Shown here: one piece after another, positions 1-7,782 of the stretch
Layout: the number at the start of each line of letters is the position of its first letter
Numbering within the stretch: position 1 is the stretch's first letter
Assembly: GCA_020058965.1 (NCBI GenBank)
Contig: JAGVCY010000133.1
Span: 1 to 11,229 of the forward strand
DNA: 11,229 nt
Source of the DNA: Candidatus Omnitrophota bacterium
GTDB taxonomy: Bacteria > Omnitrophota > Gorgyraeia > 2-02-FULL-51-18 > JAGOUK01
Direction: 5' to 3'
Translations under genes and position numbers: made by a program
Notes under the pieces: model-generated
The model's input: the letters and a program-made list of their open reading frames with translations, nothing else
Databases searched by the model: none
What the model was told of the DNA's origin: nothing

Positions 1-845
1 CGCTTCAGCACTGCTTCATTTTCAGCCGACATCCCAACCAGCGGCATCCGCAACTCGCCCGTGTCGCGGCGCGCCACGCGCATGGCTGTTTTGACGGGGA
101 TGGGGTTCGTTTCGATAAAAAGTGCCTTGCAGAGCGGCTGCATCGCGTAATGCAGCTTCCGCGCCTCGTCGATATCTCCGTCAAAAAACGCACGCACCAG
201 CCGCGCCAGGTGCGAGGGGTACAAATTAGCAAAAACCGAAATCACACCCTTGGCCCCGAGCGCCAAAAGCGGCAGCGTCAGAGAGTCGTCGCCCGACAAA
301 ACGGCCAGTTGGGTGCGCGCCATGATTTCGGACGCCATGTCCATACTGCCGGTCGCCTCCTTCACCCCCACAATGAGATCGATCTTGGAGAGGTCCGCGA
401 TCGTTGATGCGGTAAGACCCGCACCGCAGCGGCCTGGGATGTTGTACAGCACGATCGGCAAACCGGCGGATTTGGCGATGGCCTTAAAATGTTCGTACAT
501 GCCTTTTTGAGTGGGTTTGTTGTAATACGGCACGACACTCAGCGATGCCTGCGCTCCCGCCTTGCGGGCAAACCGCGTCAGCTCGATCGCTTCGTCCGTG
601 CTGTTGGAGCCGGTGCCCGCGATGACAGGAACGCGCCCGGCGGAGGTCTCGACCGTGACCGCAATGACATCTTTATGCTCGGAATGCGAAAGCGTCGGTG
701 ATTCCCCCGTCGTTCCGCAGGGTATGAGCGCGCTGGTGCCGCCCTTGATCTGATCTTCGATCTGACGGCGCAAAGCCGCCAGATCCACTTTTCCTTTTTT
801 GAACGGCGTGATGATCGCCGTCATGGAACCTGATAAATTTATCAT
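1..845 (-). CDS. dapA: 4-hydroxy-tetrahydrodipicolinate synthase DapA, 3' end beyond the window
   Basis: DapA condenses pyruvate with aspartate semialdehyde in the cytoplasm, the first committed step to diaminopimelate and lysine. The frame is open from the ATG at 845 to the window edge, giving 281 codons; the family is about 290 residues, so only about ten C-terminal residues are missing. Visible hallmarks are the CGTTGE loop with Thr45/Thr46, the tyrosine of LYNIPGR at 134 with Arg139, and the Schiff-base lysine of GVKEATG at 162; E. coli has Lys161. Residues matching the E. coli lysine-inhibition site are present (Ser49, His54, His57, Asn81, Glu85, Tyr107), with Pro50 in place of Ala, so feedback inhibition by lysine is likely. 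The start overlaps the dapF stop as ATGA. An AGGGAG ribosome-binding site lies ten bases upstream, inside dapF, which implies coupled translation. Confidence 0.97.
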   Translation of the reverse strand, partial: MINLSGSMTAIITPFKKGKVDLAALRRQIEDQIKGGTSALIPCGTTGESPTLSHSEHKDVIAVTVETSAGRVPVIAGTGSNSTDEAIELTRFARKAGAQASLSVVPYYNKPTQKGMYEHFKAIAKSAGLPIVLYNIPGRCGAGLTASTIADLSKIDLIVGVKEATGSMDMASEIMARTQLAVLSGDDSLTLPLLALGAKGVISVFANLYPSHLARLVRAFFDGDIDEARKLHYAMQPLCKALFIETNPIPVKTAMRVARRDTGELRMPLVGMSAENEAVLK

Positions 846-1648
846 AGCGCGATAACTCCCTTCTTCAGGCACCGGACGGCACCCTCCAGATTCACATTTT
901 TAAAACCCGTTTTTTGAATATCAAAATAAATCTTGAGTTCATCGCCCGATTCGACCTTGACGGTGACCGGCGAGGCAAAACCGTATTTTTTGGCGGCGAC
1001 CAGCGCGCAGGCGGCGGATCCGGTTCCACAGGACTGAGTTTCGGCTTCAACCCCGCGCTCATAAACCCGAACTCGTATCTTGCCCGGCTCGATCACCGCA
1101 AAAAAAGACGCGTTCGTACCCGCCGCCCCGAACCGTTCATGGTGCCGGATCTCATTTCCGAGCTGATGAATATTCACGGCGTTCAAATCTTTAAACTCCG
1201 TGACGCAATGCGGCACGCCGGTATTCACGAAGTAAACATCCTTCATCGCGCCGGCAGCATCGAATCCGTCCAGTAACTTAAAGTCCTGGGGATCCGTCAG
1301 ACGGACCCGGGCCACATCTCCGTCCACATGCGCTTCAAGCACCCCCGCCAGCGTCTCGATCAAAAAGTCAGCCGGTAATTTCATTTGCTGGTGCGCCCAA
1401 TGAGCGGCGGCCCGCGACCCGTTCCCGCACATACTGGCCTCGCTTCCGTCGCGGTTGATGATCCTCATGCGCAAATCCGCTTTTTCGGACGCTTCCACCA
1501 ACAGCATGCCGTCCACGCCCAATCGCCCGCATAACTCACGGGCCGTCTGAGCCGCCTGAGGCAGATCGTACTCACGGTTGTCCAGAAGCACAAAAGTGTT
1601 TCCGGTGGCCGAGTACTGCGAAAAACGCACCTGATCGATTTTAAACAT
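842..1648 (-). CDS. dapF: Diaminopimelate epimerase DapF
   Basis: DapF interconverts LL- and meso-diaminopimelate without a cofactor, using two cysteines as acid and base. Meso-DAP serves peptidoglycan as well as LysA. From the ATG at 1648 the protein is 268 residues, close to the family size (E. coli 274). It opens with the expected FSQYSATGNTFVLLDN segment. The first catalytic cysteine is Cys74 in SMCGNGSR, the second is Cys207 in ETQSCGTGS, and the substrate-contacting motifs TGVPHCV (144-149 region) and TNASFF (178-183) are present. The usual Asn of GNPHC is Val here; from memory this GVPH form occurs in several phyla. The open frame extends 20 codons further upstream to 1708, but that part lies inside lysA and has no family similarity. 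The chosen start overlaps the lysA stop by 8 bases, with GGAG about 12 bases upstream. Confidence 0.96.
   Translation of the reverse strand: MFKIDQVRFSQYSATGNTFVLLDNREYDLPQAAQTARELCGRLGVDGMLLVEASEKADLRMRIINRDGSEASMCGNGSRAAAHWAHQQMKLPADFLIETLAGVLEAHVDGDVARVRLTDPQDFKLLDGFDAAGAMKDVYFVNTGVPHCVTEFKDLNAVNIHQLGNEIRHHERFGAAGTNASFFAVIEPGKIRVRVYERGVEAETQSCGTGSAACALVAAKKYGFASPVTVKVESGDELKIYFDIQKTGFKNVNLEGAVRCLKKGVIAL
856..861 (-). promoter_or_regulatory. Ribosome-binding site of dapA inside the dapF 3' end
   Basis: AGGGAG lies ten bases before the dapA ATG at 845 and is embedded in the last sense codons of dapF. It supports this ATG over the next in-frame ATG, which is residue 8. Confidence 0.7.
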
Positions 1649-2897
1649 CGAGTATCGATTCTCCGCGCACCAAGTCCGCAAAGGTTTCTCTTTTGCGGGC
1701 CACGGCAAACTTGGACCCGCGCACCACCACTTCCGCGACTCGGGGCCTGGAATTATAATTGGATGCCATCACATACCCATAGGCCCCTGCGGACATCACG
1801 GCCAGCAAATCCCCTTGAATCAAGCGGGGCAGCTTGCGCCCCTTGCCCAAAAAGTCGCCCGACTCGCAAATAGGACCAACAATGTCCACGCCGGATATGA
1901 TCTTGGCTTTTTTCTTGGCCACCACCGGAACGATCTCGTGATAAGCGCCGTAAATCGACGGGCGGATTAAGTCGTTCATGCCCGCGTCAACGATCGCAAA
2001 AGTCTTGGTGGGCGAACTCTTCCAGTACAGGACTCGGGTCGCCAGGATCCCGCTGTTCCCGGATACGAACCGGCCGGGCTCTAAAATGATCCGCACGCCG
2101 AGTTTTTTGAGGACCGGCAAAACAGCCGCGGCATATTGCTCCGCCGTCTGAGGCTGCTCGTTGGAATAAATGATGCCAAGTCCGCCGCCGATATTCAGCA
2201 CTTCGATCGGAACCCCCGCGCGCCGCAAACGATTCACAAAATCCGACGCGCGGCGGATCGCTTTCACAAAAGGCGTACTCACGGTGATCTGAGAACCGAT
2301 GTGCAGATGGACGCCGTTAAACTTAAGGTACGGGTACTTGAACGCTTCGACGTAAAGCCGGAACGCCGTCTCCATGTCGATGCCAAATTTATTACCCTTG
2401 GATCCGGTGGTGATGTAATGATGCGTCTTGGGCTGAACATCCGGATTGATCCTGAGTGAAATATTCTGACGGCGGTTCAAGCGGCGCGCCACGCGGTTGA
2501 TGGCTTCCAACTCGTCCTCCGACTCCACATTGAACGACAAAATCCCCGCCCGGACGGCGGCCGTGATCTCTTCTTCGGTTTTGCCGACCGACGCGAACAC
2601 GATTTTTTTAGGATCCGCTCCGGCCTTGAGCGCCTTAAACAGCTCTCCCCCGGACACGATGTCCAGCCCCGAACCGGCCTTCGTCAGCGTCTTCAAGACC
2701 GTCAGATTTGAATTGGACTTCACCGAAAAACAGATCAGGCAGTCGATCGAAGCGAAGGCGCGTTTGATCTTCAAAAAATGATCTAAAAAAGTTCCCAGGC
2801 TGTAGATATAAACCGGTGAGCCGACCTTCTTCACGATCTTGCGGACCGCGACATTTTCGGCATACAGTTCGTTATTTTTAAATTTAAAAAAATGCAT
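1641..2897 (-). CDS. lysA: Diaminopimelate decarboxylase LysA
   Basis: LysA is a PLP enzyme that decarboxylates meso-diaminopimelate to lysine, the last step of the pathway. The 418-residue length is normal. The N-terminal alanine-racemase-type barrel carries the PLP lysine Lys60 in CFSVKSNSN, then HLHIGSQI (197-204), the phosphate-binding glycines of NIGGGLG (235-241) and EPGR (273-276). The C-terminal beta domain supplies GPICESGD with Cys344 and Glu345, contributed across the dimer, and GAYGYVMASNYNSRP (371-385), whose Tyr373 contacts PLP. The start overlaps the end of argH by 14 bases, with GGGAG ten bases upstream inside argH. The stop overlaps dapF. The gene sits between the arginine genes and dapF/dapA, so lysine synthesis appears to be transcribed together with arginine synthesis. 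No truncation or missing motif was seen. Confidence 0.97.
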   Translation of the reverse strand: MHFFKFKNNELYAENVAVRKIVKKVGSPVYIYSLGTFLDHFLKIKRAFASIDCLICFSVKSNSNLTVLKTLTKAGSGLDIVSGGELFKALKAGADPKKIVFASVGKTEEEITAAVRAGILSFNVESEDELEAINRVARRLNRRQNISLRINPDVQPKTHHYITTGSKGNKFGIDMETAFRLYVEAFKYPYLKFNGVHLHIGSQITVSTPFVKAIRRASDFVNRLRRAGVPIEVLNIGGGLGIIYSNEQPQTAEQYAAAVLPVLKKLGVRIILEPGRFVSGNSGILATRVLYWKSSPTKTFAIVDAGMNDLIRPSIYGAYHEIVPVVAKKKAKIISGVDIVGPICESGDFLGKGRKLPRLIQGDLLAVMSAGAYGYVMASNYNSRPRVAEVVVRGSKFAVARKRETFADLVRGESILDV

Positions 2898-4272
2898 TTA
2901 ATATTTTCTCCCACCGGGCGATTTGCCGGGCCACTTCCGAGGGGCGTGTGCTGCCCGTCGTGCGTTTACGGTTAACGGAAAGCGCCGGATCCAACACGGT
3001 TTTCCAATTTTTTACTTGTGAACCCAAAATAAGCGCCGCCTGAGCGGACGGCACCTCACGGAGGGAGCCGCCCGCCGCTTCCGCCGCCTGCACGAGCTTC
3101 CCGACCCGTTCATGCGCGTCACGAAACGGGACCCCGGCAGTCACCAGCGCTTCCGCCAGATCGGTCGCCGCCAACTGATCGTTCGCGATCGAGCGATGCG
3201 CTCGGTCCGCCCGAACCTTCGTGCCTTTGAACAAAACGGCGAAGATCGGCAGCATTTCCTCCACAAGCCCGAAGGATCGGAACAACGGCTCCTTATCCCA
3301 TTGAAGATCCCGGTTGTAGGAGCTGGGAAGACCCTTCTGCAAAGTAAAAAGCGCCGTGCAATTGCCGATGAGGATGGAGCTCGCGCCGCGGGCAAGTTCC
3401 AAAAAGTCGGCGTTTTTCTTTTGCGGCATCATCGAACTGCCGGTGCAAAGTTCTTCCGGTAAATTGAGCCAACCCATCTCTTCGATCTGCAAAATCATAA
3501 AATCTTCCGCGATGCGCGAAAAATTAACCCCCAAATGGGCGAGCGCGTAAACGGTCTCGGACACAAAGTCGCGGGATCCGACAGCGTCCAAGCTGTTCGG
3601 ACTCACCGACGCAAAGCCCAGTTCGCGCCGAACCGCTTCCCGGTCGATCGCCAATCCCGTTCCCGCCAGCGCGCCGGAACCCAATGTCAAAATATCGAGC
3701 CGCTTCCGCGTATCCGCCAAAACGGTCTTGGACCGCTCGAGCGCTTCCACATAGCACAGCAACCAATGCGACCAAAGAATCGGCATCGCTTTTTGCAAAT
3801 GCGTCATCCCCGCGACCACAATACCCTGATGTGCCTTGGCGGAGCGGACGATGACGGCTTGAAGCCGCGAAATCTCGTTTTCAACCGCAAGCAAATGAGT
3901 TTTGCAGTACAACCGCGTAGCCACATTCACCTGATCATTGCGGGAGCGGCCGGCGTGAAGCCGCTTGGCGTCTTCCCCCACCCGCCGAACCAACTCGGCC
4001 TCAACTAACGAATGGATGTCTTCAATGTCGCGGCGGCCAAAAGACCCCGCCAGTTTCGGCAAGTCCTTCCGGATTCCATCCAACGCCCGTACGATACGGC
4101 CGGCCGATGCGCGGCTGATCACGCCGGCCCGGCCGAGCGCGGCGGCATGCGCCTTGGAGGCCTGAAGATCAAACGGCGCCAAAGCGCAATCCACTCCAAG
4201 ACTCGAGCTGAACCGCTCAAATCCCGGATGTGTCCGCTTTTTAAACCGCCCGCCCCAGAGTTTTTTTGCCAT
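2884..4272 (-). CDS. argH: Argininosuccinate lyase ArgH
   Basis: ArgH splits argininosuccinate into arginine and fumarate, the last arginine step, as a cytoplasmic homotetramer of the fumarase/aspartase superfamily. At 462 residues it is full length. The three superfamily regions are visible: HAGRSRNDQV (106-115), THLQKAMPI with the catalytic-region His158 (157-165), and the signature TGSSMMPQKKN (278-287) holding the catalytic serine, Ser279 or Ser280. The residue after that Asn is Ala288, where Pro is the common form (codon GCC at 3409-3411, one base from CCC). The start follows the argG stop by nine bases. No Shine-Dalgarno sequence stands before it, and the bases just upstream (GATCTCCT) are its complement, so translation probably depends on coupling to argG. 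The 3' end overlaps lysA. Confidence 0.97.
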   Translation of the reverse strand: MAKKLWGGRFKKRTHPGFERFSSSLGVDCALAPFDLQASKAHAAALGRAGVISRASAGRIVRALDGIRKDLPKLAGSFGRRDIEDIHSLVEAELVRRVGEDAKRLHAGRSRNDQVNVATRLYCKTHLLAVENEISRLQAVIVRSAKAHQGIVVAGMTHLQKAMPILWSHWLLCYVEALERSKTVLADTRKRLDILTLGSGALAGTGLAIDREAVRRELGFASVSPNSLDAVGSRDFVSETVYALAHLGVNFSRIAEDFMILQIEEMGWLNLPEELCTGSSMMPQKKNADFLELARGASSILIGNCTALFTLQKGLPSSYNRDLQWDKEPLFRSFGLVEEMLPIFAVLFKGTKVRADRAHRSIANDQLAATDLAEALVTAGVPFRDAHERVGKLVQAAEAAGGSLREVPSAQAALILGSQVKNWKTVLDPALSVNRKRTTGSTRPSEVARQIARWEKILNAFF

Positions 4273-4281
4273 AGGAGATCG

Positions 4282-5481
4282 TTATTTTTTCCGTCCTAAC
4301 GCTTGTCCCTGCCCTTTAAAGGGAAGCGCGGTGATGTCGATGAAGCCCTTGGCAAGCTTATGATCGAAGCTGTCCTTGGCCGTGTAGGTCGCCAACTTTT
4401 CCTCATACAAACTGAACGGTGACTTCCGGCCGGTCACGACCGCGGCGCCCTTGCGCAACTCGACTCGCACGGTTCCGGTGACGCGTTTTTGCGTTTCATT
4501 GATGAACGCGTCCAGACTCTGCTTTAAATCCACGAACCAGAACCCTTCGTAGATCATCCGCGCATACCGTCCGGCGATCTCGTCCTTAAATTGCGTCGTC
4601 AAACGATCCAGGGTAATAGATTCAAGATCCCGGTGCGCCGCGAGCAAGATCGCCGCCGCGGGCGCTTCATAAATTTCGCGAGACTTGATGCCGACGAAAC
4701 GGTTCTCGACCATGTCGGTCCTGCCGATGCCGTAAATAGCGCCCTTGGCGTTAAGCGCCGCGATGAGCGCCTGACCCTCCATTTTGCGGCCGTTCAGACC
4801 GGTCGGAATGCCGTTGGTGAAGTCGATCGTGATCGATTCACCTTTAGGGTTGGCCTTTTCGGAACCCTTGGTCCAGATGTAGCAATCGGCCGGAGGTGCT
4901 TGCCAGGGGTCTTCCAAAATTCCGGACTCAATGCTGACACCCCACAGATTCTTGTCGGTCGAATATGGGCTCTTCTTACTGACATCGATCGGGATGCCGC
5001 GCTTTTTGGCATACTGAATTTCCTCATCGCGCGACTTCATCTCCCAGATACGGAGCGGTGCGATGATTTCTAGCGCCGGGTCCAGGATCTGCACGCTCAT
5101 CTCGATGCGCACCTGATCATTTCCCTTGCCGGTGCAGCCGTGCGCCACGGCGGTCGCGCCCTCTTCATGGGCGACTTTGACCAGCTCCTTGGCGATCAGC
5201 GGCCGCGAAAGCGATGTCGCCAGACAGTAGCGCCCCTCATACCAGGCGTTTGCCTTCAGCGACGGCCAGATATAATCGGTTACGAATTCGTCTTTGAGGT
5301 CCCGCACGACGATCTTCTTCGCGCCGGCGATTTTTCCACGCGCGACGGCTGGACGGACATCCTGCCCCTGACCGACATCGGCCATGAAGCAAACCACTTC
5401 ATAGCCCCGATCCATGAACCAGGGAATGCAGACCGAGGTATCCAAACCGCCCGAATATGCGAGAACGACCTTCTTTTTCAT
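4282..5481 (-). CDS. argG: Argininosuccinate synthase ArgG
   Basis: ArgG joins citrulline and aspartate using ATP, giving argininosuccinate, AMP and pyrophosphate. The 399-residue protein has the usual length. It starts with the ATP-binding P-loop of the N-type ATP pyrophosphatases, AYSGGLDTS (8-16), followed by FMADVGQGQ (32-40) and the citrulline/aspartate-binding HGCTGKGNDQVR (114-125). Other conserved stretches such as SPYSTDKNLWG are also readable. The ATG at 5481 is preceded by a strong GGAAGGA ribosome-binding site ten bases away. The 43-base gap after argF is the longest between genes of the block; it is AT-rich, and no terminator hairpin was found in it. No oddity was seen in the protein. 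Confidence 0.97.
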   Translation of the reverse strand: MKKKVVLAYSGGLDTSVCIPWFMDRGYEVVCFMADVGQGQDVRPAVARGKIAGAKKIVVRDLKDEFVTDYIWPSLKANAWYEGRYCLATSLSRPLIAKELVKVAHEEGATAVAHGCTGKGNDQVRIEMSVQILDPALEIIAPLRIWEMKSRDEEIQYAKKRGIPIDVSKKSPYSTDKNLWGVSIESGILEDPWQAPPADCYIWTKGSEKANPKGESITIDFTNGIPTGLNGRKMEGQALIAALNAKGAIYGIGRTDMVENRFVGIKSREIYEAPAAAILLAAHRDLESITLDRLTTQFKDEIAGRYARMIYEGFWFVDLKQSLDAFINETQKRVTGTVRVELRKGAAVVTGRKSPFSLYEEKLATYTAKDSFDHKLAKGFIDITALPFKGQGQALGRKK

Positions 5482-5524
5482 TTAAGCAGAATCCTTCCTT
5501 TAAAAGTATGTGTTGTAAAAATAG

Positions 5525-6547
5525 TTAGCGCTTTTTCTTTTTATTTAAAAGAAACGACAAGAGCGCTTTTTGAACATGCATCTTGTTGTGTGCCTGCTCA
5601 AACACGATCGACAGCGGCCCCTCGATCACCTCATCCGTGATCTCCTCGCCGCGATGCGCGGGCAGACAATGCATGACGAGCGCGTCGGGCAATGCCTTCG
5701 ACACAATGGTCTGATTGACCTGAAAGGACTGAAAGTCGCGTAAGCGCTGTTCCTTTTGGCGTTCCTGACCCATGCTCACCCACACATCCGTGTAGATCAC
5801 ATGCGCATTTTTAAGCGAAGCGAACGGACTGTTGGACATCGCAAATTTGGCGCCGCTGTCCTTTGAAAGAACCTTGATATCTTTCATCAACTCCTCCGTC
5901 GGCTCGTAGCCGCGAGGCGTCACGATCGACAGATTTGCGCCGCAGATCGCCGCGCCATACAGCATCGAGATCAGAACATTGTTGCTGTCGCCGATGTAGG
6001 TGATGTTGATGCCCTTCAACTTGCCGTATTTGGCGTAGATCGTATAGAAATCCGAGAGGATCTGGCACGGATGTTCGATATCCGACAAACCATTGATCAC
6101 GGGGACCGACGAGAACTTGGCGAACTCCTCAGCGGTCGCGTGCGCATGCGTGCGCAAAACAATACCGTTGAAGTACCCGGCCAGCGTGCGCGCCACATCC
6201 CGAATGGGCTCTCGAGTTCCCATCTGTATCTCCTGGTCCGACAGGTAAATCGCCTGGCCGCCCAATTGCGCCATGCCCACTTCGAAGGACACGCGGGTGC
6301 GGCTTGAGGGCTTTTGGAACAAAAGACCCAGCGTCTTGCCGCGCAGCGCGGTGACGAAGCGGTCGGGCGTCTTTTTCATCGCGTCGGTGAGCTTAAAAAG
6401 CTGAGTCATGTCATCATGATTCAGACCTTTAAGCGACAAAAGGTCTTTATCCGCAAACGGGCCCTTGGGCTTTACGACCCGCGTTGAGGCCGAGTGCTTG
6501 GCGGATTTTTTTGCGTGATCGCGTGATTTCTTGGACTTAGTGGACAT
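5525..6547 (-). CDS. argF: Ornithine carbamoyltransferase ArgF, with a basic N-terminal tail
   Basis: ArgF transfers the carbamoyl group of carbamoyl phosphate to ornithine, making citrulline. Carbamoyl-phosphate site motifs are SSRTR (81-85) and RTHAH (132-136), then HPCQ (159-162). The ornithine side has DVWVSMGQE (254-262) and HCLP (293-296). The family core normally begins near residue 34 (KDLLSLKGL) and is about 305-310 residues, so this 340-residue protein has about 33 extra N-terminal residues, rich in Lys, Ser and His. The tail looks disordered and is not a signal peptide, lacking any hydrophobic core. The ATG at 6547 is well supported: GGGAG ends five bases before it, and no in-frame ATG, GTG or TTG was seen before the core. 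The protein also ends in a lysine run, NKKKKR. It lies two bases after argD. SSRTR in place of STRTR is a mild variant. Confidence 0.96.
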   Translation of the reverse strand: MSTKSKKSRDHAKKSAKHSASTRVVKPKGPFADKDLLSLKGLNHDDMTQLFKLTDAMKKTPDRFVTALRGKTLGLLFQKPSSRTRVSFEVGMAQLGGQAIYLSDQEIQMGTREPIRDVARTLAGYFNGIVLRTHAHATAEEFAKFSSVPVINGLSDIEHPCQILSDFYTIYAKYGKLKGINITYIGDSNNVLISMLYGAAICGANLSIVTPRGYEPTEELMKDIKVLSKDSGAKFAMSNSPFASLKNAHVIYTDVWVSMGQERQKEQRLRDFQSFQVNQTIVSKALPDALVMHCLPAHRGEEITDEVIEGPLSIVFEQAHNKMHVQKALLSFLLNKKKKR

Positions 6548-6549
6548 TT

Positions 6550-7782
6550 TTACTCCCGATGTTTAATTGCGCCCTGCGCCATCTGCGCGAGGGCCCGGTC
6601 CAGCGCCGCGAGCAAGCGATCCGTCTCTGCCGTTTTCACGGTGAGCGGCGGCGCCAAACGCACGACCAGGTCCTGGGTGACATTGATCAAAATTGCCTCT
6701 TTGAAGCAAAAATCATAAATTGGCTTCGCCGGAACCCTGAGTTCCATCGCGACGAGCAAACCCCGTCCGCGCACATCGCTGACGAGCGTCGGGTATTTGT
6801 CCTTGAGACGGCTCAAACCCTTCAAAAGGTACGCGCCCATTTTGCGAACCCGCGGCAGAATATTTTCTTTCTCGATCGCGTCGACCGCCGCCAGCGCCGC
6901 CGCGCAGGCCAGAGGACTGCCGCCGAAGGTGCTCGCGTGCATTCCCGGCTTAAACACATCCTGGACCTTGCGGCCCGCGACCAATGCGCCCACCGGAAAT
7001 CCGCCTCCGAGCGATTTGGCCAGCGTCATAATGTCCGGAACAACGCCGGAATGTTTAAACCCAAACCACTCCCCGGTGCGCCCGAACCCCGTCTGAACCT
7101 CGTCCGCGATGAGCAGAATATCCCGCTGGTCGCAGATGCGCCGCAATTCCTTCAAGTAAGCGGTCTCGGCGATATTCACGCCGCCCTCGCCCTGAACCGG
7201 TTCGAGCATCACCGCAATCGTTTTGGGATTGATCGCCTTTTTGAGCGACGCCATATCATTCAGCGAAACCATCTTAAATCCGCCCAAAAGCGGCAGCACG
7301 CCCTTTTGATATTTCAGCTGACCGGTGGCCGACATCGCTCCCATCGTCCGCCCGTGAAAAGACCGAAACATGGTCACGATTTCCGTCCGTTTAGACGCAA
7401 AGCCATAGGCCCTCGCCAGCTTGATCGCGGCCTCGACCGCTTCCGCGCCGGAGTTGCAAAAAAATACCTTCCCCGGAAACGCCCGCCGGATGATCGCCTC
7501 CGCGAGCGCGCCCTGTCCGGCGTGAAAAAAATTATTCGGCACATGAATCATCCGATCGGCCTGAGCGCGGATCGCGCCCGAAATCCTCGGATGACAATGC
7601 CCCAAGCTCGACACGGCCCAACCCGAAAAGTAATCCAAATACTTTTTTCCCGAATCGTCCCAAAGCCAGACATCCTTGCCGCGCGTGAACACCACCGGCT
7701 GTTTGGTGTAACAGCCGATAACGTACTTCGCGTACTGGTCCAGAATTTTTGCTTTATTCGGCTTGGCTTCGGTCATAGTCAT
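6550..7782 (-). CDS. argD: Acetylornithine aminotransferase ArgD
   Basis: ArgD is a class III PLP aminotransferase that converts N-acetylglutamate semialdehyde to N-acetylornithine with glutamate as amino donor. At 410 residues it is slightly longer than the typical 390-400. Visible motifs are the phosphate-binding NSGAEAVEAAIKLAR (110-124), SFHGRTMGAMSATG (141-154), EPVQGEGG (194-201), the cofactor aspartate in LIADEVQTGFGRTG (Asp227) and the Schiff-base lysine Lys256 in LAKSLGGG. In organisms of this type the same enzyme may also transaminate succinyl-diaminopimelate precursors, but nothing here shows that. The ATG at 7782 overlaps the argB stop as ATGA; a second ATG two codons later is an alternative start. 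No clear Shine-Dalgarno sequence is present, so expression is probably coupled to argB. Confidence 0.96.
   Translation of the reverse strand: MTMTEAKPNKAKILDQYAKYVIGCYTKQPVVFTRGKDVWLWDDSGKKYLDYFSGWAVSSLGHCHPRISGAIRAQADRMIHVPNNFFHAGQGALAEAIIRRAFPGKVFFCNSGAEAVEAAIKLARAYGFASKRTEIVTMFRSFHGRTMGAMSATGQLKYQKGVLPLLGGFKMVSLNDMASLKKAINPKTIAVMLEPVQGEGGVNIAETAYLKELRRICDQRDILLIADEVQTGFGRTGEWFGFKHSGVVPDIMTLAKSLGGGFPVGALVAGRKVQDVFKPGMHASTFGGSPLACAAALAAVDAIEKENILPRVRKMGAYLLKGLSRLKDKYPTLVSDVRGRGLLVAMELRVPAKPIYDFCFKEAILINVTQDLVVRLAPPLTVKTAETDRLLAALDRALAQMAQGAIKHRE
6553..6557 (-). promoter_or_regulatory. Ribosome-binding site deciding the argF start
   Basis: GGGAG overlaps the last two argD codons and its stop, and stands five bases before the ATG at 6547. 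It argues that the 33-residue basic tail of ArgF is really translated. Confidence 0.75.

Noticed and set aside
1649..1708. Longer dapF beginning 20 codons upstream
   Set aside because: The added residues lie inside lysA and precede the normal DapF N-terminus. The ATG at 1648 gives the family length.
5482..5524. Terminator between argF and argG
   Set aside because: A run of T is present, but no stem precedes it. The gap carries a strong argG ribosome-binding site instead.
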